Origin: Hyphomonas pacifica
GTDB taxonomy: Bacteria > Pseudomonadota > Alphaproteobacteria > Caulobacterales > Hyphomonadaceae
Direction of reading: 5' to 3'
Assembly (NCBI RefSeq): GCF_000682675.1
Contig: NZ_AWFA01000005.1
Span: forward strand, 1 to 64,000
Length of the DNA: 64,000 nucleotides
The position numbers and the translations under genes were made by a program. The notes under the pieces were generated by a model. That model made no database searches. It was not told where the DNA came from and worked only from the letters and a program-made list of their open reading frames with translations. This document shows positions 19,280 through 28,654 of this stretch, piece after piece; within the stretch, counting starts at the first letter, position 1; the number at the start of each line of letters is the position of its first letter.

Positions 19280-21196
19280 CTATTCCGCCGGGATGTACCA
19301 GATGGGTGAGGTATAGGCGCGCTCCTGAATGGTTTCCGGCACGTCTGGACGCGGCGGTGTACCATTGCGCAGGGCTTCCCAAGTTGACCAGCGGCAGCTC
19401 GGGTTTTCCAGTACGCGGACATAATAGGTAGCGCGGGTGTTGACGTCGAAATCCGGGTCCTGCCACAGGGCTTTCAATTCGCTGGCACCTTCGCCAGTGG
19501 GCGTGCAGTTTGTTATGTCCACGCCCGCGCCATTGTCCGGGCAGCGATGTGTGGCCGGGTCCGGTGTGCCGGTATGGCAGGCGACGTCATAGATGGTTTC
19601 GCCATCAGAAGTGACCTTGACGATTTGTACGCGTTGCAGGGCACCCATATTCGGATCACGCTGAGCCCAGGCGATGAAGGATGGGGTCGCGTCGGTGCCG
19701 ACAAGGTCTCCGCCCATCGGGACCCCGCCTTGATAGGCCTGCCGTGTCAGGTTTGCGGTGGTCAGTATGTCATCCGTGTACCCGTATCCGCCGAAGAAGC
19801 GGACCTTCATGCGCGGACCTGTGGTGGCAAAGGTTTCCTTGCGGCGGAATGCATCGAAGATGGCTTCGCGGGTGTTTTCCTCGGCCCAGACGCCGGTGAG
19901 ACCCGATGCGCTCCAGCGGGAAAACCATTCGCGGCCATTCTTGACGATATTGTTGTCAGGCTGATTATCCCAGCTGGTTGTGCCGGGGAAGGGGACAGAG
20001 CCGCGGGCGATGGGCGATCCATCCACGATGCCGATTTTTGACCAATAGTCTTCCTCGGAATAGGCGCCCCCGGCCACATGGCTGTCAGAGGCCCCGACAA
20101 GGCCGAAATGGAAGGGGTCAAAGCCTTTTTCCTGCTGCAGTCTCAGACCGTTGCGATAGGCTTCGCGGACATAGGACCCTTCTGTCTGAGAGACATCATA
20201 GACGCCAAGCAATTTGTCGTAGATTTCGAAATCTGCCCACTCATCGTTCGGTGAGAGAGAGGGGTGGGTTTCGCTGGTGCCTTTGACCTGGGTGACCTCT
20301 ACAAGCGGTTCATTGCGCATGCGCTGCTCAGCATAGGCAGCATCCATCGGGTCTCCATTATAAGTTTCCAGGCGGAACATCTGGCCGTCTGAAACATTGG
20401 AGTTGTGCGGGATGGCGATCGATTCATAGCCCTCGGATCGCTTCTCATCCATCCAGTCCCACAGGTCTTCCGGGTTGGTGGAGTCGAGCGTTGAGAAGGC
20501 GCGATCCGGCGCATCCCCCTTGAAGAAGACATTACGGTGGAGGTTGCCGCCGCCAAAAGTGCCATCATCACGGTTGGTGGTGACAGACGTGAATTCATAG
20601 GCCGCGAAAGTGGTGAACTCTCCCGGAACATAATGGCGATTTGCTGCGTCGACATTCTGCATCCAGACAGAGTTGATCACGCCCTGGTCATACATGTCTT
20701 CTATGGGCTCACCAGACCGTACAGACGCGCCGACACCTTGGAAGGCTGCGGTGATCTTGTCGCGGTTTGTTGAGAACATGTCCTTTGCGCGCGGAAGCTC
20801 TGACAGTTCTGTGCCCGGCGTATCCATGGCCGGCAGGATGCCGAGATATTCGGCATGGTCTGTCACGGTGTAGAAATCGAGCGGACCGCCCGCAATGGTC
20901 ATGTCAAAGCCGGCCGGATGCTTGATCGTTTCGCCGCGCGCAAAGCGGTAGGCATCATCCGCCGTGCGCCGCACATTGAAGATGTAGGCGTCAAAGCTGG
21001 ACCGGGTATGGATATGCAGGTCGCCGAAATAGGCGTTGCGGTCAGGGTTGTATCCGGCGGTATGTTCTTTTGCCGACCCCGCTTCAGGTGTGGCCGCTTC
21101 CTCGGTTTGCGTAATGGTCTCTGATGTGTCTGGCGCCTGATTGTTGCATGCAACCAAAGCGATCGCCGATACGGCGATGCCAAGATAGCTTTTCAT
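19280..21196 (-). CDS. DUF3604 lipoprotein, predicted PHP-like metal-dependent hydrolase
   Basis: A 638-residue lipoprotein (lipobox ALVAC, Cys17) of the DUF3604 family. Metal-ligand motifs follow the PHP phosphoesterase order: H61-x-H63 in GDLHIHT, D113-H114 in VTDHAEYLG, H264 in IPHNSN, and D371-x-H373 in GASDSHVAG. A metallohydrolase at the membrane surface is therefore likely; the substrate is unknown. It is first in an operon with a parvulin chaperone and a HupE-type transporter that could supply its metal. Confidence 0.85.
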   Translation of the reverse strand: MKSYLGIAVSAIALVACNNQAPDTSETITQTEEAATPEAGSAKEHTAGYNPDRNAYFGDLHIHTRSSFDAYIFNVRRTADDAYRFARGETIKHPAGFDMTIAGGPLDFYTVTDHAEYLGILPAMDTPGTELSELPRAKDMFSTNRDKITAAFQGVGASVRSGEPIEDMYDQGVINSVWMQNVDAANRHYVPGEFTTFAAYEFTSVTTNRDDGTFGGGNLHRNVFFKGDAPDRAFSTLDSTNPEDLWDWMDEKRSEGYESIAIPHNSNVSDGQMFRLETYNGDPMDAAYAEQRMRNEPLVEVTQVKGTSETHPSLSPNDEWADFEIYDKLLGVYDVSQTEGSYVREAYRNGLRLQQEKGFDPFHFGLVGASDSHVAGGAYSEEDYWSKIGIVDGSPIARGSVPFPGTTSWDNQPDNNIVKNGREWFSRWSASGLTGVWAEENTREAIFDAFRRKETFATTGPRMKVRFFGGYGYTDDILTTANLTRQAYQGGVPMGGDLVGTDATPSFIAWAQRDPNMGALQRVQIVKVTSDGETIYDVACHTGTPDPATHRCPDNGAGVDITNCTPTGEGASELKALWQDPDFDVNTRATYYVRVLENPSCRWSTWEALRNGTPPRPDVPETIQERAYTSPIWYIPAE

Positions 21197-21285
21197 GTTT
21201 TCCTCCCACAGGCATTTTTCCCTGCCCTTATAAGAGGAAGTGTGCGTCTTTCTCAGCGATCTGTCGAGGTTGACCCAGCGGAAGG

Positions 21286-21654
21286 TTAGGTCGGGCTGAC
21301 GTCCGTGATTTTGTAAGTGAGCGGTGTTTCTCCATGGGTGGCGATCGTGATGTACTCACCCTCCTTGAAGACATGCTGGCCCAGCTTGTAGCCCGCTTCG
21401 TCATCGCCTTCATCGTCTTCGTCATAATGGAAGAACCAGTGGCTGCCGCGATGGGTCAGCAGGCCGTCGGCATGTTCGTCCGGGTCTGGGTGAAACCGTA
21501 CGACGCGGCACGCAGCCCGGGTCTCGCGCCATGCGTCGAGGTCAATCTGGCCCTCGGCGGTAAGCGGCGCAATTATGGTGTAGCCTTGGCTTGGGTCTCC
21601 GCCTGGAAGACCCGGATTGCGTGCGAGTTGCAACGTGATTTTCGACAAACTCAT
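21286..21654 (-). CDS. Small acidic conserved hypothetical protein
   Basis: A 122-residue soluble protein with no recognised domain. It opens with an Arg/Gly/Pro-rich strand (LARNPGLPGG) and has a central RGSHWFFHYDEDDEGDDEAGYKLGQHVF motif region followed by EYITI. The acidic, aromatic core suggests a compact beta fold. It lies 25 bases downstream of the universal stress protein gene on the same strand. Confidence 0.65.
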   Translation of the reverse strand: MSLSKITLQLARNPGLPGGDPSQGYTIIAPLTAEGQIDLDAWRETRAACRVVRFHPDPDEHADGLLTHRGSHWFFHYDEDDEGDDEAGYKLGQHVFKEGEYITIATHGETPLTYKITDVSPT

Positions 21655-21679
21655 TGATCTGATCTCCTCGCTCCGCGGA

Positions 21680-22513
21680 TTAATGGGCTAACGCCAGGGC
21701 AGGGGCTTCCTCTGCGGTCAGCAGGCGCCGGGTGGTGCCGCCGAACAGGCGCTCGGTAAGTCGTGAGTGGCCATAGGCCCCAGCCACGATCATTGAGGCG
21801 CTTGCCCCTTTGGCCATGGCCAGAAGACCGGTGGCGACTTCGCCTTCGATTTCTTCCGTCTTCGACGTAATGCCGTGAAATGTCAGCCAGTCTTGCAGCG
21901 CGTGCGGTGCCGCGATCTCGCGGTCAGGATCTTTCTTCAGATCCTTCTTGTTTTGAGCAATGATTACCTCTCCCATGGCGCGCAGGATCGGCAGGTGGAA
22001 GCGCACCGCACGGGCGGCACCATTGCTGCCATCCCAGGCAATGATGGCAGGGCCATTGAAAGGCTCATATGTGCCGGCCACAACCACAGGCAGGCCAGCT
22101 GTCATCAGAACATGTTCAAAGGCAAGGTTCAGCGGTTCACCGCCTTTTGCTGCGGTACGCGGAAAGATAACGGCTTCGGCAAGTGTGGCTGCATTGGAGC
22201 CAGACTGTTCCACCGTGTTCACATCATGAATGAACTCACAGCTGAGACCATGAGCGCCAGTGTCGCAGGTTTCCTCAAAACACTCGCGCGAGACTTTCAG
22301 AACCTGGTCCTGCATCTCGATGATGGACTGAGTAGTCGTGCCGGTCAGGCCGCTTGCCTCCGGCGTTGCGATCACCATCATGGCCGAGTTCGGATCCGGC
22401 AGGGCGCAGAGGCCCCTTACGGGAACGTTCATTTTCTTGGCCAGGGCGAGGGCAGAAAGCGTTGTGGAACGGTCTTCTTTACTCGTACCCTGCAACATGG
22501 CGACAACAGACAT
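21680..22513 (-). CDS. Universal stress protein, UspA family
   Basis: A 277-residue protein with length for two Usp halves. The C-terminal half holds the ATP-binding motif GAYGHSRLTERLFGGTTR (about 242-259), of the G-x2-G-x9-G-S/T type. The N-terminal half is degenerate. Cytosolic stress or energy-status role expected. The next gene on this strand encodes the small acidic protein. Confidence 0.87.
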   Translation of the reverse strand: MSVVAMLQGTSKEDRSTTLSALALAKKMNVPVRGLCALPDPNSAMMVIATPEASGLTGTTTQSIIEMQDQVLKVSRECFEETCDTGAHGLSCEFIHDVNTVEQSGSNAATLAEAVIFPRTAAKGGEPLNLAFEHVLMTAGLPVVVAGTYEPFNGPAIIAWDGSNGAARAVRFHLPILRAMGEVIIAQNKKDLKKDPDREIAAPHALQDWLTFHGITSKTEEIEGEVATGLLAMAKGASASMIVAGAYGHSRLTERLFGGTTRRLLTAEEAPALALAH

Positions 22514-22602
22514 GGGACATCCTCGTATTGCTGAACTCTCAACGACATTGTCCTATCAGCAGTGCCTGCGAGTCAAACTAAGGATTTGTACTTAAGTCTG
22601 TT

Positions 22603-23637
22603 TCAGCGCCCGATACGACGGCGTGCGATGGCGTCAGCCACACGGTTTGTCGGTTTGTCGGTGCTGAGGGCCTCGTCCAGCACTTCGCCAAGCGTGCGCA
22701 TCAGTGTTTCCAGCTTGCTGTCGACCCATTCGCGCGAATAGGTGCCGGAGATCTCTGCCGCCACATTGATGATGCCGCCGCCATTGATGACATAATCCGG
22801 TGCATAGAGAATGCCCTTGCGGCGCAGCAATTCGCCCATTTCCGGCATGATCAGCTGATTGTTTGCGGCGCCGGCAATGGCTTTCACCTTGAGGCGTTCC
22901 AGCGTCTTTTCATTCACCACGGCACCAAGGGCGCAGGGGGCGAAAATGTCTGCGTCTGCGTCGTAAATCTCATCCGGCTCGACAATGCGCGCGCCTGTGC
23001 GGGCGGCAACATCTTTCAGGGCCTGCTGGTCGATATCGGTGATTATCAGGTTGGCACCAGCCTCGGCCAGGTGATCGCAGGTATAGCCGCCAACATGGCC
23101 GACGCCCTGGACCGCAATCGTGCGCCCATTCAAATCGTCTGTGCCGAAGGCGCGCTTGGCCGTTTCACGGATACCGAGATAGACGCCCTTTGCCGTGACC
23201 GGGGAGGGATCTCCGCTGGCGGCTTCCCCTTCATCCAGACCTGCGACATGGGGCGTCTCTTCGCGCACGATCTGCATGTCGGACACGCTGATTCCGACAT
23301 CCTCAGCGGTAATGTACTTGCCCTGCAAGCTATTGACGGCGCGGCCAAAGGCGCGGAACAGGTCGGGTGATTTGTCCGCCTTGGCATCGCCCCAGATCAC
23401 GGCCTTGCCGCCACCGAGGGGAATGTCCGCCATGGCGTTCTTGTAGCTCATGCCCTGGCTAAGGCGGAGGGCATCCTTCAGCATGGCTTCGCCGCTTTCG
23501 TAATTCCACATGCGGCAGCCGCCAGCGGCCGGACCAAGCGCCGTGGAGTGAATGGCAATGATTGCCTTCAATCCGCTGTTGGCATCATGGAACAGGTGCA
23601 CGCCCTCATGGGCGTCAAAGGAAGCGTGGTCGAACAT
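22603..23637 (-). CDS. ldh: Leucine dehydrogenase (Glu/Leu/Phe/Val dehydrogenase family)
   Basis: A 344-residue NAD-dependent amino acid dehydrogenase deaminating branched-chain amino acids. Catalytic lysines are K66 (MSYKNA) and K78 (PLGGGKAV), equivalent to K68 and K80 of Bacillus leucine dehydrogenase. The Rossmann motif is QGVGHVGG. Valine or phenylalanine preference cannot be excluded. It is divergent from trkH across a 264-base gap. Confidence 0.9.
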   Translation of the reverse strand: MFDHASFDAHEGVHLFHDANSGLKAIIAIHSTALGPAAGGCRMWNYESGEAMLKDALRLSQGMSYKNAMADIPLGGGKAVIWGDAKADKSPDLFRAFGRAVNSLQGKYITAEDVGISVSDMQIVREETPHVAGLDEGEAASGDPSPVTAKGVYLGIRETAKRAFGTDDLNGRTIAVQGVGHVGGYTCDHLAEAGANLIITDIDQQALKDVAARTGARIVEPDEIYDADADIFAPCALGAVVNEKTLERLKVKAIAGAANNQLIMPEMGELLRRKGILYAPDYVINGGGIINVAAEISGTYSREWVDSKLETLMRTLGEVLDEALSTDKPTNRVADAIARRRIGR

Positions 23638-23901
23638 GGAAAATCAGTCAGTTGCAGGTGAAAGATGGCGGCTTTCTGGCGTCTGGGCCACGTTGCGTCA
23701 AATGGTTTGCCCCCTATGACTGCAATGTAAAATGACATAACTGGCCTAAGACTTGCCAGAGACGGCATGCTACATAGCCAAGGATAATTTATTAAAGCGC
23801 CTGACGACATCCGATCATGCCGTTCACCCACGTGCTGCTTAACCATGGAATGCGTTGACACCTCAGCAGGATTTAGCGCGTATCCTGCCCCTTTCTGAAC
23901 C

Positions 23902-25356
23902 ATGCAATTGCGACCCGTCCTCCTTGCCATAGGCATCATGACTGTCCTGCTGGGCATGGCGATGATCCCGTGCATGCTGATTGACTGGGCAGATCACCGT
24001 CCGGAAACCTATGTTTTTGAGGTTTCGTCCTTCGGCACCATTCTGATCGGGACATGTATCTGGGTCTTGTCGCGCGGAGAGGTGGAGCGCAGCGGACAAC
24101 GCGAAGCCTTCCTGCTGACTGTGCTGGTCTGGGTGTATCTGCCGGTGATCGCGGCCATTCCGTTTTTTGCCTCCGGCATGAGCTTTACGGATTCTGTGTT
24201 CGAATGCGTTTCCGGCCTGACGACCACCGGGGCGACCGTTCTGACGGGGCTGGACGACATGCCACGCGGCTTGTTGCTGTGGCGCGCAATTCTGCAATGG
24301 ATTGGCGGGATTGGTATTATCGTGACGGCCATTGCCATTCTGCCCCAGCTGCGCGTCGGCGGGATGCAGCTGTTCGAGCTGGAAAGCTCTGACATGTCCG
24401 GCAAGTTCCTGCCGCGCATCACCGATATCGCAGCCTATCTGGGCCTGACCTATCTGGTCATCTCAATGCTGTGTGCGCTGCTCTATTATCTGACCGGCAT
24501 GAACTGGTTTGATGCCATCACGCACTCCATGACGACGATGTCTGCCGGAGGCTATTCTACGCATGATGCGTCGTTTGGCTATTTCAACGACACCAATGCG
24601 CCCTATGTCGCGACAATCTTCATGTTCATTGCGGGGCTACCTTTCAGTTTGTTGGCCATGCTGCTGCTGCAGGGCCGGATCCGGCCGATGCTGACGGACC
24701 CGCAGCCGCGTGTCTATCTGGGCCTCGCCCTGTTCTTCTCGACAGCCATCGTCGTGTATCACGAGGCGGTAGTGGAGCCGCCAATCTTCGATCACGTCTT
24801 CCATGGTTTCAAGGAAGCCCTGTTCAACATCATCTCCATCATGACCGGGACGGGCTATGCCTCCGCGCCGTATGACACCTGGGGGCCGCCGGTCATGGCT
24901 ATTTTCCTGACCGCGACCTTTGTCGGCGGGTGTGCGGGCTCGGCAGCGTGCGGGCTGAAAATGTTCCGGTTGGAAATTGCTGCAAAAACCATCGTGGCCT
25001 ATTCGCGCCGGATGACCCAGCCACACCGGCGCACGCCGATCCGCTATGGCGGGAAAACCGTAGACGAGGAAACGTTGCAGTCCGTTATGGTCTTCGTGTT
25101 TCTCTACCTCGTCACATTTCTCGGCGCGGCGGCATTGTTGGGCATGGCGGGGCTGGATGCGCTGACGGCGATTTCGGCCTCTGCGACGAGCGTGTCGAAT
25201 GTCGGGCCGGGGCTTGGCCCGTTGATCGGCCCGTCCAGCACGTTTCAGGATTTGCCGGATTTTGCCAAATGGGTCTGCGCCATTGCCATGCTGCTCGGGC
25301 GGCTGGAATTCGTGGCGGTGTTTGTGGTCATGACGCGCCGCTTCTGGCGTGGGTGA
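23902..25356 (+). CDS. trkH: Trk potassium uptake channel subunit TrkH
   Basis: A 484-residue inner-membrane K+ channel subunit. Four pore loops with the conserved selectivity glycines are visible: GLTTTGATVL, TMSAGGYSTH, MTGTGYASAP and SNVGPGLGPL. About ten hydrophobic segments surround them. It normally needs the cytosolic regulator TrkA, which is not encoded here. Confidence 0.93.
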   Translation: MQLRPVLLAIGIMTVLLGMAMIPCMLIDWADHRPETYVFEVSSFGTILIGTCIWVLSRGEVERSGQREAFLLTVLVWVYLPVIAAIPFFASGMSFTDSVFECVSGLTTTGATVLTGLDDMPRGLLLWRAILQWIGGIGIIVTAIAILPQLRVGGMQLFELESSDMSGKFLPRITDIAAYLGLTYLVISMLCALLYYLTGMNWFDAITHSMTTMSAGGYSTHDASFGYFNDTNAPYVATIFMFIAGLPFSLLAMLLLQGRIRPMLTDPQPRVYLGLALFFSTAIVVYHEAVVEPPIFDHVFHGFKEALFNIISIMTGTGYASAPYDTWGPPVMAIFLTATFVGGCAGSAACGLKMFRLEIAAKTIVAYSRRMTQPHRRTPIRYGGKTVDEETLQSVMVFVFLYLVTFLGAAALLGMAGLDALTAISASATSVSNVGPGLGPLIGPSSTFQDLPDFAKWVCAIAMLLGRLEFVAVFVVMTRRFWRG

Positions 25357-25374
25357 GGCCAACTGCTTTAAACG

Positions 25375-25407
25375 GCAAACAAAAAGAAGCCGGGCAGATA
25401 GCCCGGC
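25375..25407 (-). terminator. Rho-independent terminator of the acidic-protein gene
   Basis: A perfect 7-bp stem (GCCGGGC at 25389-25395, GCCCGGC at 25401-25407) with a 5-base loop is followed on the minus strand by a T-rich run (TTCTTTTTGTTT). It lies 24 bases beyond the minus-strand stop. It may also slow trkH transcripts from the other side, though no T run follows on that strand. Confidence 0.75.
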
Positions 25408-25430
25408 GCTCTTGGTTCGTACCGGAATGA

Positions 25431-27209
25431 TCAGTTCCAGGGATTGAACCGTTTTGCCGGGCGCGAGGGAGGGGTGGGCTCTGTGTCTTCGTCTTCCTCG
25501 AAGGTTTCGGACTCATAAGGTGTATAGGTCTCGCTTGGGGCCTCACGCGGTGTGGGGGGCGTCTCCGCTTCCGGGAAAGGGGAATAATCAGGTGCAGGCG
25601 CGGAAGTTTCCCAATTGTTTGCCTCAGGCTGCACTTCAGGTGTTTCTTCCTGCGTCTGGGTGGCCACAACTTCTTCATTATCGTCTGTCGACGGCGCGTC
25701 TGTTGACGGCGGTTGATCGTCCACGTGTATGTCCGACTCAGATTGCTCAGGCAGCCAATCGGGCAGGTCGCTTGTGCCGTCGATCACGACATGTGGAGAT
25801 CCCACTTTTTCGACCGGATCAGGACTATGTGGATGCGGGGCTGGCTCTGCCGGTCGGCTATGGGCGCCAAGGCCGAAGCCCGAAGAGATGCCCGACAGGC
25901 TGAAGCTGCGGGGAGCTTCTGGCTGAGGTGCTGGCTGAGATTCTGTCGCTTCGGCTGCGGCAACCGTTTCGACCGTGTCTTCGGTAGCAGGGGCTGGCGC
26001 GCTTGAGGCCTCCTCTGTTTCAATGAGAGGGGCGGGGTCTTCCGCTCTGTGGCTTGGGCGATACTGGTTCAGTGAGCCAGTGCCAAAGCTGCCGGTCTGG
26101 AACGGTTTGTCTTCCAGCGTCTCTGAAGGGACAGGGGACGCCTCTTCCGCACCGCTCTCCTCTGGCAGATCCTCCGTATACACGGAATGCTCCGGCGTTT
26201 CCTGCACATGCAAGTCTTCGCTGGACGGGGCTTCGAACGTGTCGACCGTCTCCTCGGAAAAGCGGGAGACCGTCTCTACCTCGGGGGCCGTTTGCGGTGC
26301 GGTTTCAGTCTGCGGGGTGAAATCGCCTATGGGTTCGGACTGCGCGTAAACCGGGGCGGCGGTTTCCTCATCCATAAAGGCCGGGGCATAGGGTGCAGGC
26401 TCTGGCTCCGCTGGCGCGTCTTCGATTTGAACTTCGGTTTCTACATCGAGAGCGGCCTCTGCCATTTCCGGTTCGCCGGCTTCCCCAGACTGTACCTCTT
26501 CAGCCCCATCCATATGTGTCGGAGTGTAGCCAGCCTCTGGCTCATCCAGCGGTGTGTGCGCGTCTTCCGTTTCAGTGGCTTCAACATCTTCCGTTGGCGG
26601 GATCGCAAAGCCGTGAAGCTCTGCGTCTTCTTCAGGCTCTACGGCAGCTTCTTCAACAGGGGCGGCACGTGGCTGGCCATTCACCTGATCTGCCAGGCTG
26701 GCGACTGCGCGCTGCATGTCGGACTGGCCTTCGAATTCGGGATACATGTCGGGGTCCAGCGGGGCGCTGTCATCACCGAGATCCTCGATCAGAGTCTCAG
26801 TGCTTGAGCCCGCTGCGATGGCCGAACTTGCATCCTGCTCTTGCGTGGATGCCTCATCTGTGTCGGCTTCGGCATCAACCTCATCCAGACCGGCGAGCAG
26901 GGCATTGATAGCTTTCTCGGCACCGCGTGCATGGCGACGGGCCTCCAGATAAAGCTCCGTGACGAATTGGGCGTAGGGTCGACCGTTTGCATCCACTTCA
27001 TTGGCAAAGTCATCAGGAGAGCAGGTCTCTATTTCGCGACCCAGCGCATCTGTCAGCAGGACAGCGCAGGGCTCTGGCGTCAGCGTCACACGATACCCTT
27101 CGGTGTCGTGCGTAATCTGGCCGTTCTCGCCTTCCTGCCAGGCCACTTTCTGCTTGTGCGTCATCTGGCTGAGCTTATCGATCAGCCGTTTCGTGGATGG
27201 ATGCAGCAT
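25431..27209 (-). CDS. Long acidic, mostly disordered protein with conserved-looking ends
   Basis: A 592-residue cytosolic protein of unrecognised family. The N-terminal 110 residues look folded (helix with HKQKVAW, beta segment ending TPEPCAVLLTDALGREIE, then helix QFVTELYLEARRHARGAEKAI). Residues 115-575 are highly acidic, rich in Glu, Pro, Ala, Thr and Ser, with no repeats of fixed length. It ends in a basic-aromatic tail, RPAKRFNPWN. ATG 27209 follows AGGTGG with good spacing. The plan suggests a scaffold with a terminal docking peptide. Confidence 0.75.
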   Translation of the reverse strand: MLHPSTKRLIDKLSQMTHKQKVAWQEGENGQITHDTEGYRVTLTPEPCAVLLTDALGREIETCSPDDFANEVDANGRPYAQFVTELYLEARRHARGAEKAINALLAGLDEVDAEADTDEASTQEQDASSAIAAGSSTETLIEDLGDDSAPLDPDMYPEFEGQSDMQRAVASLADQVNGQPRAAPVEEAAVEPEEDAELHGFAIPPTEDVEATETEDAHTPLDEPEAGYTPTHMDGAEEVQSGEAGEPEMAEAALDVETEVQIEDAPAEPEPAPYAPAFMDEETAAPVYAQSEPIGDFTPQTETAPQTAPEVETVSRFSEETVDTFEAPSSEDLHVQETPEHSVYTEDLPEESGAEEASPVPSETLEDKPFQTGSFGTGSLNQYRPSHRAEDPAPLIETEEASSAPAPATEDTVETVAAAEATESQPAPQPEAPRSFSLSGISSGFGLGAHSRPAEPAPHPHSPDPVEKVGSPHVVIDGTSDLPDWLPEQSESDIHVDDQPPSTDAPSTDDNEEVVATQTQEETPEVQPEANNWETSAPAPDYSPFPEAETPPTPREAPSETYTPYESETFEEDEDTEPTPPSRPAKRFNPWN

Positions 27210-27350
27210 CAAGTCCCACCTTTCCGTCTTACCCCAGCACTATCCTAACAGTTACAGGCTGACGCGCGAATGATCAAACGCCTCTGAGAGGCTATTCGAA
27301 TTAAATGGCAGCATGCCTGTATTCACGCGTTTCAACTTGGCGCGAAATGT

Positions 27351-28532
27351 CTATTCGCTTGGCACTCCGGTGCCTGGCAGCCAGCTCATTTGTATCAGTA
27401 CGGGATTGTCCTCTTCGCTCTCCGGCTTATTGAACACGCGCTGGAAGAGCGCCTCGCCGTCAGTTTCGCTGCAAAGCAGCTTGTCCGCATAGGCGTTTGC
27501 CCCTTCTGTGCAGCCCTTTCGGGCGAGTTCGGGCAGCTCACTCAGACGAAAGCTGCCGATGTGTTCGCCGAGTGGGCCGGTGACATCGGGGTGTCGGGTT
27601 GTGACACGGTAGACCTGGCCGAGGGACCAGCTGGACTCCACAACATAGACGGGCGTTTCCTTGCCTTCTGCCATGATGTTGAAGACTGGATAATTCTCGC
27701 CTTCGGCGGAGATCTGGTCCGGTACGATCTGATAGCCGGGGAAAGCCCCTCGGATGGCATCCGTATTGAACGGCACGGCGCCGGTCAGGCGCGCGGCCCC
27801 TTCGGGCCCGATCGAGGCCTGCTGCAAGGGATTTTCTATTTCGCTTTCGCGCAGATCTTCCTTCAGCTTTGCCACATCCTTGAGAAAATCCTTCACCGGC
27901 TCACCGCCTGCAACGGAAAGGTCTGAGCGGAAGCCGCGAATGATGCCGTCCGGATCGACCAGAAGGTAAGACGGTGTCCAGCTGATCTTCAGAGCTTCGC
28001 GGATCGATGCGTCGTCATCAATCAGCGTGGGGTAGCTGTAGCCTTTGTCTGCAAAATAGTTGGCGACAGAGCCATACTTTCCGAACATCTCTTCGACGGT
28101 CGCGCGATTTGCATTTGCTGGAGTATGAATGGACAGGAAGTCGAGGTCAGGATCCTGCTCAATCGCGGTCACCAGCGCGGCGACATAGGGAGCATCGGCG
28201 AGACAGTCTCCGCACCAGATGCCCCAGACATCAATGACCGTCCAAGTGTCCAGCATGTCAGGATCAAAGGTCGAGCCATCGGCCATCTGGCCCGAAAGCG
28301 GGGGCAGGGGCTGGCCAAGAAGGTCATAGCCATAAGGCCGCCCGTCGGCATCTCGCGCTACATTGTCCCCCTCGTTTACAATTGCCGTATTCGGCGGAGG
28401 CGCGTTCATTGTGATGAAGCGCGTGGCAGGATTGGGGTCGGTGCTGACGCCGTGTTGCGGGTCAGCGGTCTCTGCCGGGTTGCAGGCCGCGATCAGGAGA
28501 AGGGATGCGGCGGCGTAGAAAGCGCGTTTCAT
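27351..28532 (-). CDS. Thioredoxin-like (TlpA/ResA type) lipoprotein fused to a DUF1131 domain
   Basis: A 393-residue lipoprotein (IAAC, Cys17). A thioredoxin-like domain (about 70-225) has the active site W-C107-G-D-C110 and a cis-proline region WTPSYLLVD. A second domain (about 240-367, IGPEGAARLTG, FPGYQIV, YPVFNI, then paired Cys341 and Cys354) resembles DUF1131, the YfeY-type sigma-E-regulated lipoprotein family. The fusion suggests envelope redox or stress sensing. The DUF1131 assignment is from memory of the pattern. Confidence 0.8.
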   Translation of the reverse strand: MKRAFYAAASLLLIAACNPAETADPQHGVSTDPNPATRFITMNAPPPNTAIVNEGDNVARDADGRPYGYDLLGQPLPPLSGQMADGSTFDPDMLDTWTVIDVWGIWCGDCLADAPYVAALVTAIEQDPDLDFLSIHTPANANRATVEEMFGKYGSVANYFADKGYSYPTLIDDDASIREALKISWTPSYLLVDPDGIIRGFRSDLSVAGGEPVKDFLKDVAKLKEDLRESEIENPLQQASIGPEGAARLTGAVPFNTDAIRGAFPGYQIVPDQISAEGENYPVFNIMAEGKETPVYVVESSWSLGQVYRVTTRHPDVTGPLGEHIGSFRLSELPELARKGCTEGANAYADKLLCSETDGEALFQRVFNKPESEEDNPVLIQMSWLPGTGVPSE

Positions 28533-28654
28533 GGCGGCTCCTGTATCGTTTCACACAGGAAGCTAGCACGCTGAAGGCGTCTGGAAAGCAAGATGGGCTG
28601 AAAGGCTTGTTCAGTTGGCCTAATGCACGGATTGGCACCGTTTTGTTCTACGGA

